A stretch of DNA of 64,000 nt from Zea mays (Eukaryota > Streptophyta > Magnoliopsida > Poales > Poaceae): contig NC_050104.1 of assembly GCF_902167145.1 (NCBI RefSeq), forward strand, positions 8,206,001 to 8,270,000, written 5' to 3'. The notes below the pieces were generated by a model, which saw nothing but the letters and a program-made list of their open reading frames with translations, did not search any database and was not told the DNA's origin. Of this stretch, positions 1-11,163 are shown in pieces (position 1 is the first letter of the stretch; each line of letters opens with the position of its first letter). A program made the translations under genes and the position numbers.

Positions 1-84
1 ACTCTGCAGACAGCCAAACAGAATTCTTCAGACATGAGTTGAAGAATGAAGCTGAATCGAAGTCACAAAGCGGCCGAAACATAC

Positions 85-3073
85 CTTCAGCCCGGGCACG
101 CTGCTCTGAGGCTGCGGCTTGGGCGGATAGAGCAGACCCGACGGCCACGGCCAGGTCCTCCGCAAGGGCTCCGGCCCGAGTAGACGCCTCGGCTAGCTGA
201 CCTCCAAGGGACTCAGCCTGGCCTACAACCTCGGTAGCCTGGCTCTGAGATTGGTCCCACTCGCCAATAACATGGCCAAGCTCCAACTGCCCCTGTTGCG
301 CCTCCGTCCGTGCCGACGCCGCCTCTGCCCGTGCCGCCGCTGCCTCCACCTCCAGCTCATCACAGAGTAGCTGAAGGTCTGCCACCTCGGTGCTCCGTTG
401 GGCGAGGCGTTCATTAGCCTAGGCAAACGCGGCCCTCAGGAACCGCAGCGAACCCCAGACGTCAGTCTCGCGGCGGATGAACAGCGACTTGGCGGTGCTC
501 ACATCCGTCAGTTCCTGAGGAAGGGAAGCAGGGTGTTACAAAGAATGCCCTAGTCACGTGAAAGGTATGACTAAAATCCTTACATGGAGGACCCTAGGAA
601 CGTCCCTGGAAAGGATCTCCATGGACGATCGAAGCGACCCCATCGCCGCCTCGGCATACTCATGGAGCTCATCGCGAGACTGCTCCTCCCGCTCATCGTC
701 AAGGACGAAAAGGGTCTTCGAGGCGCCGCGGGTCCAGAACCGGAGCGCCTGCCCACGCCACTCATTGGGGTCGCGTCGCGCGGGGATGAGGTCGCTGCTC
801 CCCAAGACGGGTCGCGGTTCTGCGCGCCCCTTCTCCAAGGCGTCGGGACCCCTTGCAGTCGACGCATCGGGTACCATCGCTGGCGGCGTACTGGGCCTCC
901 CCTCGGCTAAGGAGGCGGGCTCCCGATCGCCGACCTCGGCAATGGCGGTCACCCTCTCCTTATGGCCGAGACTAGGAAGGTCGGAGACGACCTCGAGCAG
1001 CGGCACCTCAACCATCCCAGCATCAGCAGCGACGGGTGGCTCCACGGGCAGAACAACGACGGCCTCGGCAGAAGCTGGTGCCGGCGCCGGCAACACGACA
1101 GGTGGGCTTGGGGCCACGGCCACGCCAGCAGCCTCCCCCAACACGATGGCCGCCCCGATGGAAGGGTCAACCTGGGAGGCTTGCCCCAGGGCAACTCGTG
1201 CCGCCTGGGCCCCCCGCTCGAGGGCGTCTTGTGCGGAGGCCAGCCAACCGGCGTGGCGCGCTGCGGCACTGGCTGCAGAAGCCGACACCGTCTTAAGGGC
1301 CTTCCGGGGGGCCAGACCGACCGAACCTTGCCTCCGTTTGCTGAAAGGAAAAGGTAAAGAAGGCTCAGGACACACGAAGAAGGAGCCAAAACAGAGGTAT
1401 CCTCAGATACTCACCCACTTCGAACCAAGGCCAATCGTGCCTGCGGGGAGGCCCCTCAGGCCTCGGTCCCCGCAGGCGCTGCCGAGGTTCGCCCCGCTGC
1501 CGGCTTCGGCGCCGTACCCACCTCGGGCGCCCGAGGCGCCGAAGAGACGGCCTGCCAAGGCGCCATCACGACGGCCCGAGGATCAACCTCCTGTACAGCC
1601 GGCACGGGCGACTGCTCTTGGGGGATAGGCGGGTCGGCCTGACTCCCCGGAGTCACCTCAACTACCTCGGCCAAGGGGTCAAGTACCCCCTCGGCCTATC
1701 CCCGCTCCTCAGACCGGGACCTTGATGTCCCGGCCCTAGATACCGACGGCGCTAGCCCACTTGGAGGCTAGCTCGACGACCCCTGGCCCAGCCTCAGATC
1801 CGGGCTAAGGCCAAGACGGGCCACCATGTCGTCGTCCTCGTCGTCATCATCATCATCATCGTCGTCAGGCGTCTCTAGCGACGGCTCCCTCGGGAGCCCG
1901 TCTCTCTCCTGCCTTCGACGGCGCTTCTCCAAGGCGTCCCGAGCCCGCATCCGCTCGCAGACTTGGGCCTTTTCCGCGTCCTTCTTCTCCTTTTTCTTCT
2001 CCGCGGCGACCCTCAGCGTGGCTCGGTCCACCGCATCCTCCGGGACCCATGGCAGGGAGGGCTTGTGAAACCCCAACCCCTGGAGACGAACGGAAATCCC
2101 GACAGTGAGAATCAAAGGCAACTCAGCACAAAATAGGAGAAGGAGCGGACACTCACCAGGGACACGTACCCACGCTCGGGGTGCATCACAGGCTGGGTAA
2201 GGGCGCCGACATCCAGCCTCCCTACTGTGCCCGCTATCCGCCTGCGGAGGTCGTCGGCGGAAAGGGGAGCCGAGGACATCTGCGAGCCCTCCAAATCAAC
2301 CCCCGGCTTCATCTCCAAGAGCGGCAATCGCCGCTTTGCCAAAGGGAGCAACCTCCGGCGATGGATGGCGGCGACCACCCCCGCAGCGGTGAGCCCCCCA
2401 TCTCGTAACCTCTGCAAGACCTCCAGAAGAGGCTGGAGATTCTCTTGTTTCTCGCGCATGGCACCCCAACGCCAGTTGCTGCCGGCAGCGGTCACCACTC
2501 GTGGAGAAAACGATGGGAGCCTTCCGTCGTCGTTCCGGAGGTAAAACCACCGGCGCTGCCACCCCTTGTTCGAAGACACAAGGATGGCGGGGATGTACTG
2601 CTGCGCGCGCCCCTGCCTCAACTGGAGGGTGCAGCCACCGGCCCGCACCGCCATGCGGACCTTCTTTTCCCCCATCGTCAAGGCAAAAAGCTCCGCGAGA
2701 AGAGATGGGTCCACAGATCCCAGTGGGGGTCAATCCCCAAAAAACCCTCGCAAACCGCCGCGAAGATGGCCGCTTGCGCAATGGAGTTGGGGTTGAAGTT
2801 GTGCAGCTCCACCCCGTAGTAGTGCAGGAGCGCCTGCATGAAACGGCTCGCTGGCACTCCGAACCCCCGCTCGTGGAAGGAGACGAAACTGACCACATAC
2901 CCCGGCGGCGAAGTCGGGTCGGCCTCACTCGCGGGGGCCATCCACTCCGGCTGCGGATCACCGGAGAGGGGACGGAGCAAACCATCGGCGACGAGGGCCT
3001 CCAGATCGTCCACCGTGACGGTGGAGAAAGGCCACGGATCGCGCGGCGGAACGACGGTCACCTTGTCGGCCAT
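85..3073 (-). pseudogene. Antisense spliced gene of element A (Transposase_28-type protein), degenerate
   Basis: The gene runs antisense to the element. Exons on the minus strand are 3073-2157, 2079-1415, 1340-584 and 514-85, with a further donor at 84. Introns of 77, 74 and 69 bp have GT-AG ends, and the exon phases (0, 2, 0, then 1) fit together. The N-terminus (ATG at 3073) carries the conserved block seen in grass 'putative gypsy type transposon' proteins (FGVPASRF, LHNFNPNSI, CEGFLGI). Exon 2 has a K/E/R-rich helix and a poly-Asp run. Exons 3 and 4 are Ala/Glu-rich and look coiled-coil. It is broken by a frameshift near 2690-2705, several stops around 1680-1770 and a TAG in exon 4. The function of this family is unknown; the name does not show transposase activity. 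The 3' end lies left of the window. Confidence 0.75.
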
Positions 3074-3210
3074 CGCCGAACGAAGGGGGTGGAGGCGGAG
3101 CAAAAAAAGGTGCGTGGTTTCCTTTTCTCTGGCTATTCTCTTAGGTTATGGAAACCAAAGCAGAAGGCGAGCAGCAGAGTAAAGAACCACCGTCGGCCCC
3201 TCTTCTGGGT

Positions 3211-3218
3211 ATATAAAG
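3211..3218 (-). promoter_or_regulatory. TATA box of the antisense gene in element A
   Basis: On the minus strand a TTTATATA motif lies about 140 bp upstream of the ATG at 3073. The spacing resembles that of the TATA motif before the Huck antisense gene. The motif is partly symmetric, so its direction is inferred from the gene. Confidence 0.4.
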
Positions 3219-3560
3219 GCCCGGGCGAGATCCGTTCAACACTTCGCCCGAACCAACCGCGAAATTCAAACTCGAAGGCGAAACGCTCGTTCCTCGAACG
3301 ACTCGCGCACGCGCAACGGCCGCCCCGCGAATCGTCCGTCCCGTCGCATTAACTCCTCAGCAGGGCAAGCGACGCCCTTGGCAGACGAAGCAGGCGTTGT
3401 TTCACCTCCGCCATGATGACCGCGTCAAAAAAGGTGTGCCACACCATTTAAATTCATATCCTTTTCCTCCTCCCCTTTCTCTCTCTTGCTACAGGGACCG
3501 GGAAAGGGGATATTCCGAAAGGGATCCTTCTCTGCAAAGGAAGCGGGCCCCGAGCCCTCC

Positions 3561-3791
3561 TACTGATCAGGGGTTTGAAGGCTGGCCCCTCGGAAGGGTT
3601 CGACAGCCGCCCTAGAGCACTCAGGCTTCAGGCACATTACTGATCAGAGGTTCGAAGGCTGGCCCCTCGGAAGGGTTCGACAGCCGCCTCAGAGCACTCA
3701 GGCTCCACGCCCACTACTGATCAGGGGTTCGAAGGCTGGCCCCTCGGAAGGGTTCGATAGCCGCCTAGAGCATGCAGAGCGAGGGATGACT
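3561..3791 (+). repeat. Three direct repeats of 77 bp in element A
   Basis: Three copies start with TACTGATCAG at 3561, 3638 and 3715, a 77 bp period, and share the core GGCTGGCCCCTCGGAAGGG. They lie between the antisense promoter and the 3' LTR. Element D has repeat arrays in the same relative place. Confidence 0.8.
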
Positions 3792-4487
3792 CTGGGTACG
3801 TCTGTTACATGGCCGAAGCTCGGGCTACGCTCCCGAGGTACCCTAGGACATTTCCGAGACCAATAGGAGCGATTTTGTAACGGAATCCCATCAGAGGGAG
3901 GCATCGAGCCCTTGGACCCTATCGAACGGGACCGGGTCCGGCAAATCACCTGCATGTACTTTTGGAGCGCGCCTCTAGGCCACTAGCCGACCCTTATCGA
4001 ACGGGGCACGAGCGTTCACTCGGATCACCCGTTAGCAACTCACTGGAGACACCATGTTCGGCGCCCTCCGAGGGCCACATGGCGCTTTTCCCCCTTCCTC
4101 CTTGCGAAAAGGCGACGAAGGGGCGTATGATAAAAGTCGAGACAGTCCTTGATCGTCCTCTCGCTCCGTGCACAGGCTCGGGGGCTGCTCTCGCAAACCC
4201 GGCTACGGCCAAACCGTTGACAGCGTCAACAAACCAGCCTGAAAACTCAGAACCTGACCACACACCCGGGCTACAATCAGATCGCACGAGGGAACAACCA
4301 GACCGGCCGAGGCATCACGAAAGGCATTAAGACCTCGGAGGAGTCAAACCACTCCTCCGAGGCCTCGGGGGCTACACCTCACGGGTGCGCTCGCGCGCAC
4401 CCACCGGAACAAAGTGTAACCGAGAAAGGCCGATCCCCTTGCAAAAAAGTGCGACAAAGCCTCCAAGCGAGTACCAACACTCCCTTT
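3792..4487 (+). other. Non-coding 3' region of element A
   Basis: GC-rich sequence between the repeats and the purine tract. I see no gene in it. The short open frames on both strands lack family motifs. Confidence 0.5.
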
Positions 4488-4503
4488 GAGGCTCGGGGGC
4501 TAC
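4488..4503 (+). promoter_or_regulatory. Polypurine tract of element A
   Basis: A purine-rich stretch (gaggctcgggggctac) abuts the LTR start TGTCGGGTAC at 4504. This is the plus-strand primer site and fixes the + orientation of element A. Confidence 0.7.
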
Positions 4504-4676
4504 TGTCGGGTACATAATTAGGGGTACCCCCAACACTCCTAAACGCGGCTGGTAACCACCATCAGCGCAAACTGCAGAGACTGATGGGCACGATTCAGGT
4601 CAAGGCTTCATTCACTCAAGGGATGCGATCTCGCCTCGCCCGAGCCTAGCCTCGGGCAGGAACAGTACTCCCAGAC
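4504..4676 (+). repeat. 3' LTR of element A, left piece
   Basis: The LTR starts TGTCGGGTAC at 4504 and is interrupted at 4676 by element B. The remainder is 48351-49581, giving about 1.4 kb in all. It is of the same family as the solo LTR at 50433-51628: both have an AATTAGGGGTACCCCC motif about 12 bp from the start. Confidence 0.85.
4672..4676. repeat. Target-site duplication of element B (left)
   Basis: CAGAC directly before the left LTR of B; the same five bases follow the right LTR at 48346-48350. This confirms the outer borders of B and a single insertion event. Confidence 0.9.
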
Positions 4677-7600
4677 TGAAGCGTCCCCAATCCTCTGGGA
4701 CTCAAATGTGATACAATTACTAGTCCCAGGAGGCTAGTAAACACATTTATACATCAGATGATTCCATATCTGTTTAAACGAGACAAACCTATAAAGGTGG
4801 CGAACAACTTTAAGAGTTGGTCCACAACTCGGGACATATCATCAGAGTGGGGCTGAAGCAGCCCGATATACGCAGTGAAGCAATTCAGCGGTCCAACAGC
4901 CACAAGCAAGGTTGGAAACAGTCGTAACTCTTACCCGATCTCCTTTTTCTGAAAAACAACAAATAAGCAAGGGTGAGTACAAACGTACTCAGCAGCCCAC
5001 CTTCACCCACGGAATGGGGAAATCAGATATAATGCATGGAATATGTGGAGCTCAGGATATTTTGCAGAAACAGCAATATTTGATGCAGAGTTGTTTTGAA
5101 AAACATTTTGTATTTTTGCAAAGCGCATCCTCTCCAAAAGGAGCAGGAAGTTTTTCGGTATTATAACAAAATCCCCTGGACTAAACCATCCAGGTATCTC
5201 AGCAGTTCCCACTGGTTTTCATTTTGAAAAACAGCTACTGGACTTCCCGTCCACCATAGCTCACGGCTCAACCGCCGAACCTTTTAAAAACCACTTTTCT
5301 CAAAACCATCTCTTTTTTGGAAAACAAAACATTAATTTCCATACCATACCAGACTCGTCCATTCCTGTGGACACAGACTATTCGAATAGGTTTAAACTCT
5401 GCGCAGAGGTGTACACTTTACCCACTAGTCCGGCTCTGCGATCTCATAGCTAGTGAGACCCGAATCCGAATCTCTTTCTTTCCCCGCACGTCCTAACCTT
5501 AACGGTTATCCGGAAGGAGTCAGGCCACCACCATGTCCAAACCGGACAAAACTTTCCCCCTCCTTATCCTCCTGGTGCTCCCCAGCCTTCATAACCCTGG
5601 GGTTGGACCGTACGAGTTCAGATTGAGTGACTGCCCACACAGTCTCGAGTGGTTGTACTTATCATGAGTACAGGTAGTGAAAGATGACAAACCGGTCCTT
5701 ATACGAGGGGACAATCCTTCTGCTCACACCTAAACCAGCTGAGCCATCACCTTAGGCCCTCCCCTAAACCAGGGAGTCCATGATTATCCCACTCACAAGG
5801 TGATAAGGGTGAATACCCTTCATCATACACATTTTGAAAAACATTTTCTTTTGAAAACTCACACCTTTCCTCAAATCATTTGTAACAAATATATCAGGGA
5901 TTGATTGCGGCAAGCGGCTGGGTGGCCATAATAACTTGTCTTAAAATCATATCATGCATAAAATAACAGGCTGAGGGTTGTGGTTGTAAAACATAGGTAA
6001 TTTATGCATCAAAGGGATCCAGTGAGCTTGCCGTGCTTATTCGGCGAAGGGGGAAGGGGAGCTCGCGGAACTGGCTTCTGGCTCCACCGCTTAGCGTAGA
6101 CTCGCGGATCTGGCCTCCACGAGACGGCACGAACGCTCCGATAACTATGCAACATGAATAAGCAAACATACAAACAAGCAAGTATACCAACAAATATTTA
6201 ATATAGTGGTCAGAAAAGCGATATATGGATGGGTAGAGTCTTGAGTAGAATCTGTGTCATGTGGTGTTGTGATATTACTGGTGGTGGAGCGGAGATGCTT
6301 ACCAGGAGGGTGGACTGGAGGCGAAGCGACACTATGCGTGTAGCCGGCAGAGCGGAGTAACTGAGTGGGTGGGGTGTTTGCCTTGGTTGAGGGTGTTGAG
6401 TGTGTGTGGAGAGGGAGAGGGTAGTTGGGTGTATTTATAGCTGGGTGTATGTGGTGTAGCACAATGAAGTTCACTGTTGGTGAGAATATTGACGAATGAA
6501 TCGTCTGACTTAGTATGAACAAGAGAGTTATAGGCAGAATATGGGACAAGAGTATTTTGGGAGTCTTCTGGAATATGAACCATGCTTAAGAGATGACATG
6601 GTTGGATAGGGAATAGTTTGATAAGAATTTAGAAACAAGAATTATTGGAATCTGAGTTTGGAAGCCTGGTTCGAAGGAATCTCAAAGTCAAGCGTGCTCA
6701 ACTTGGAGAAACCTGGGATGGGTGACCAGATGGGAAGTTCCCTACTGGAAGGAAAATCACAGTCACCGGAGTTCGTATGACTGGAATATGGGTCTGGCTG
6801 GTCTTAGGTGGACTGGACAGCATGATTGATGAGTAGTTGAAATTTGGGATGACTAGATGACCGATGAATAGTAACGATGACTAGTAACGATGAATAGTGG
6901 CGATGGAAAAGAAATTATAGATATCATCGATGAATAGTAACGATGATGAATAGTAATGATAAATAGTAACGATGAATAGTAATGGTGAATAGTAATGGTG
7001 AATAGTGATAGTGAATAGTTCGTATGAACGAACGATGAACGATGAATAGGAACTATGAACGAACGGACGAACGATCAAATGATCGGACGAACGAACGATC
7101 GGAATTTCGGCAGCATAACGGCAGGAAAAGATTATTTGGACGAACGAACGGACGAACGATCGAATGATCGTACGAACGAACGATCGGAATTTCGGCAGCA
7201 TAACGGCAGGACAAAGATTATCTGGAAGAACGATGAATAGGGACTATGAACGAACGATGAACGATGAATAGGGACTATGAACGAACGATGAACGATCGAA
7301 TGATCGAACGAACGAACGATCGGAATTTCGGCAGCATAACGGCAGGACAAAGATTATCTGGAAGAACGATGAATAGGGACTATGAACGAACGATGAACGA
7401 TGAATAGGAACTATGAACGAACGATGAACGATCGAATGATCGAATGAACGAACGATCGGAATTTCGGCAGCATAATAGTAGGAAAAAGATTATTTGGACG
7501 AACGAACGGACGAACGATCGGACGAACGGATGAACGAACTATGAACGACTCGGACGAACGATCGAACGATCGGACGAACGAACGAACAAACTAAGAACAG

Positions 7601-8260
7601 GGGACGAACGATCGAAGAACGATCGAACGATCCTTGTGCTAGTGTGTGCTTGTGTGGAACATGGAGTGGGTGTGTGTGGGGGGGGGAGAGAGTTGCCATG
7701 AAATGGCTTGGGGTGGGATGAGAGGAGGCCCTTGCCCCTCTATTTATAGCCATGGTGGGGGGATTAGGGGGAGGGATGAGAGGATTAGTGGGAGGATGAG
7801 AGGATTAGTGGGAGGTTAGCATGTATTTGTCTTGTATAAGTGAGATTAGCTTGTAGAGCTCACCGTATGACACTGGAGGCATACATATACGTATGGACAT
7901 GAGGAAAGTTATGAAGAAAATATTTGTAGGGTCTTGAAAAATGATTCTGAAGGTATTTCTCAAGAGGAAAATATCCGGAGATACATCGGTGGAATATTTG
8001 GGCAGTATTTCTGGAAAGAAATCAAAGGGGGGTTACTGGGGAAATATCTGAGCAGTATTTCTGGAAAGAATTTGAGGGGGATCACTCGAGAAACATTTGT
8101 AGGATATTTTGAGGAGGATTTTGGAGAGAAATATAGACCACTATATTTTATTTGTCGATATCAACTCGCAAACAAAAATTTTGAAATGAAATTTGAAATT
8201 CATTTTGAATTTAGAGCAAGTTTGAGAAAATTTCAGGATTTGAATTTTTGGGATGCTACA
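4677..8260 (-). repeat. LTR of element B (3' LTR by transcription)
   Basis: A 3584 bp LTR starting TGAAGCGTCC and ending GATGCTACA on the + strand, with a near-identical partner at 44734-48345. It contains no gene. The small open frames inside recur in the other LTR and are not protein families I know. At 6840-7640 it holds a complex tandem-repeat tract. Confidence 0.95.
6840..7640 (+). repeat. Complex minisatellite inside LTR B (left)
   Basis: First GATGAATAGTAACGAT-type short repeats, then four copies of a block containing CGAACGATCGGAATTTCGG and GCAGCATAACGGCAGG, embedded in GAACGAACGATC repeats. The right LTR (46915-47720) has the same tract with a ~29 bp expansion near 47025. Confidence 0.85.
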
Positions 8261-10123
8261 AATCTACCCCACTTAAAAGGAATCTCGTCCTCGAGATTCG
8301 GCTTAGAAGGGTTATGGGTATAGCTTTACTTCAGCTACATATCTTCACTTTGCAGACTCTTCGAGGAGATGGAACTTCAACAAAATCTGGCCTTTGAGGA
8401 GCATCCGGTTGCCGATTGCAACGCTGAATCTGGCTACTCAAAGATCATCTTCAGGCTTCTAGGTTTCGCTTGCAGCTAGCTTATTGAAGAAGCATCGATG
8501 CCAACGCGCAAACCTTTCTCTTGCGAACTTATCCATGGGTCCCTTCCTTGATTGCTCTTCTAGTGCTTCATCAACGGAACTTGGGTGACCACTTCTCATC
8601 CAGAAACTTATAAGCTTCGATGATCCGGTCCTCCATAAGCTTGCTATAGGCGGCCTTCTTCTTTTTCTCCATAGCAGGAACCTTACTGGAATACTACCCC
8701 ACTTAAAAAGAATGAGGGTAGAACTCTTGAATCTTGGGGATTTGAACTCCTTGAAGTACCACATAACAAGGGCGTTACGGGTCCTTCTACTGCTGTTGCT
8801 GCTTGAGCAGGCTGCAGAGGGATGACTGGCACAGGGTTGATTCTGGGAGAACCTTCTTCTTATCTTCTCTTCACTATCTTCTTTTCTCTTCTCACTTTTC
8901 ACTTTTCACTGCCTCTTTCTTTCACTTTGCTCTTCCCACTGGAGGAGTCTATCGATGAGTATTACCATCATACAGAGGAGGAAACCAAAGACTATGAACC
9001 ATGTGCAACAGTCTTCAACCCAAGAATCACCGAGCATTGTGATCTTAGGGGCGAGGGAGTGGAAAATGGAGTTGCTTGCTATTTGGCAGGGAGGTTTATC
9101 TAGAGTGTGCTTTGCTTTGAGCGAGATGGGAGTTGAGGGAGCCGATTGGGGGTTTTATAGGCGAGCGGGGGTGCTTGGTTGCAGAGTGGTGGTGATGGAG
9201 TAGGTGCTAGGCGGCAGCGGGTGCGACAAGGGGAGGGGGGTCTGGTGTTGCCGGCGATGATGGTGGCGGTGGGTGCGCTGCAAAGGGGGGTGGGCGGCGG
9301 TAGTGCGCTGCAAAGGGGGCATGGGCGGCGGTGCTAGTGCGCATAGAGGCAGGCACGCATGCGGGGGGGGGGGGGGGGGCACGGGTGAGTGGTGGGGTCG
9401 ATGACCCTGATGTTTGTGGTCTCTGGTTCCAAGAATCTTTGCCTCTCTGTATGGTAATAACTCCTTCTGTCCTCTTTTCCTGTTTACTTTGACTCAGGGG
9501 CAGTGCTTTGATTCTCACGGTCGGTCCTTTTGACTGAGCGGCTGGACTGGTTTCTTCTGTAGCTTGTTCCAGGCTTCAAGGGTAAGCTTCCCGGTATCTT
9601 CTTGGGTAAGGAACTTTTCTCTTGAGATGGGTTAAGATGAGAATGGAAGCATAAGGTGAGGATTAGATCTAATTTGTGATCTATGTTTTTAGAGAAAACC
9701 TTTCTTAAAAAAAGAAAACACACAAGCTCAGCAATGATAAGCACAAACAAATCGAATGTTTTGAATAAGGGAAGGATAGAGTTTTTCCAAAGCACGGACT
9801 ACTCAGATTCGGGGGCTAAGCATAACTACTATTGCTTGGCTCCTGAATTGAGAACTATGCTAAATGCGACTTATGAGCACTAACGTTAAAGCATCACATA
9901 TGCACTCAAAAGGGGAGAAAACATCAAGCGAAATTCATTTTGAAATGCCCTAGGGGGCCACACAAATAGAGTTTTTCAAGGCACGGGACTACACGATTAC
10001 CTCTCATACATGCAGGGCTCTAGCCAAAGTGAAGAAAAACTTCACTACCCAATGCATGCAGAGGACTGGGCATACTAACTTCAGACCAGGCAACTTCTCT
10101 TCTGGCAAGGCTGACGCACAACT
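8261..10123 (-). other. Internal non-coding part of element B
   Basis: Internal sequence between the end of the B gene (10124) and the LTR, with the purine-rich primer tract (aagtggggtaga on the minus strand) next to 8261. It includes a run of about 18 G at 9362-9379. I see no polymerase domain on either strand. Confidence 0.6.
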
Positions 10124-10551
10124 TCAATCTGAGATATCTCCTGGATGGGTCAACAGGGAGCTGATGTTGATGACTTCTTCTGGCGGCAACTGAGATGGCA
10201 AGACGCAGTCGAAATCTTCTTCAAGCTGGACTGGCTCTTGTAGCTCCTCAGAGGGCGGCGGTGCTGGTGGGGTGCTTGCAGCTTCTTCTTTGATCTCACG
10301 AGACGGTGCTGGAATCCTCTTCATGGTGAGGGGCTCAAACAACTCTGGCGGGGGATCTTGGGAGGACTCGTGGTGCTCTTTCTTATCCATAGCCTGAGGG
10401 AAGACTGGAATTCCTTCCAAGACTATGGCTCCTTCTGGGAGTTCCCAAGCCTTCTTCCCTCCTCTGATAGAGACCGGGTGACCTTCAAGAATTTGGGGGT
10501 CTTCAGCTCTCCTTGGTTGAACTGGGTTGGATGGAGCGGGCTCTTGGATCC
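10124..10551 (-). pseudogene. 3' part of the single gene of element B
   Basis: C-terminal part of the protein begun at 44617. It is Pro/Glu-rich and acidic (for example PPPELFEPL, EEDFDCVLPS) and ends at 10124. It stays in frame with the 5' part when the Huck element and one copy of GATCC are disregarded, so the two pieces were one reading frame of roughly 370 codons before Huck inserted. The acidic, proline-rich tail has no catalytic motif. Possibly a Gag-like packaging protein. Confidence 0.65.
10547..10551. repeat. Target-site duplication of Huck element C (left)
   Basis: GATCC directly before the left Huck LTR; the same five bases follow the right LTR at 43919-43923. Confidence 0.92.
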
Positions 10552-11163
10552 TGTTGGGGACCTTCGGCATCCGAAGGTCCTCAAAAACAGGATTTAATAG
10601 TATTTCTGGAGTATAATGTGTGAACAGGTATCTTCGGACTCAAGTCGGCATCACAGTAGACCAGAATAATACGAAGGATGGTGCAGCGCCGAAGGTGTAA
10701 GCAGGAAAGCTTCGGCGTGACAGCAGAAGGTGGAACCGACTTAAAGACGAAAAGGCTATTTAGACCTCGACAGATTACTATAGAATTATTATCAAGTGTA
10801 AAGGGCATGAATGTAATTTTGTGTGGGTTGTGTCCCGCGCCTATAAATAGGTGAACAGTACCCCCGTACTGGACACGCTGACCTGGCATTCGCTTTTTGC
10901 GTCACGCTTGTATTGTCATCTCCTTCCGATTGAAGGTACACTTGTAATTCAACGATATTTCTGTTTATGCCTGATAATAATATATAATTGTTCATGTTGT
11001 CTTTTATATTCTTTACATTTCATCCTTCGTCATTGTTTAATGAATTTATGAAGGTACGTCCTTCATAACCTTCGTCCGTAAACCATTATATCCTAAGGGA
11101 AATAATGTTTCGAAGGACGAAGGACTTTAACGATTAACATTTTCTATGTTGCCTTGTTCTTAA
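10552..11163 (+). repeat. 5' LTR of Huck, 3' end lost
   Basis: It matches the right LTR base for base except one site, with no gap, up to TTCTTAA at 11163. The sequence then turns into unrelated mitochondrial DNA. The last 30 bp of the LTR and the primer-binding site are missing. TATAAATAGG at 10841-10850 is the likely promoter TATA box. Confidence 0.93.

Larger units (their letters stand above)
1..4676 (+). mobile_element. Gypsy (Tat-type) retrotransposon A, 3' part
   Basis: This is the 3' portion of a Ty3/gypsy-like element in + orientation; its gag-pol would lie left of the window. The stretch holds an antisense gene (minus strand, 85-3073), a short tandem repeat, a polypurine tract at 4488-4503 and the first 173 bp of the 3' LTR from 4504. 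The LTR is cut at 4676 by element B and resumes at 48351. The arrangement of antisense gene, repeats, purine tract and LTR is that of the Tat lineage, and I assign it by this layout. The exact family is not identified. The 5' end and the target duplication are out of view. Confidence 0.8.

Noticed and set aside
558..1628. 356-codon frame on the + strand in element A
   Set aside because: It is the mirror of the antisense gene exons in GC-rich DNA. It has no known motif, while the minus strand has splice sites and matching phases.
6002..7753. Several 60-150 codon frames in LTR B
   Set aside because: They are translations of tandem repeats and recur in both LTRs.
9362..9379. Run of about 18 G
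   Set aside because: Probably a simple homopolymer with uncertain length; no structure beyond it.
10581..11051. Open frames of 66-102 codons in the Huck LTRs
   Set aside because: They recur unchanged in both LTRs and lie across the promoter. No coding signal.
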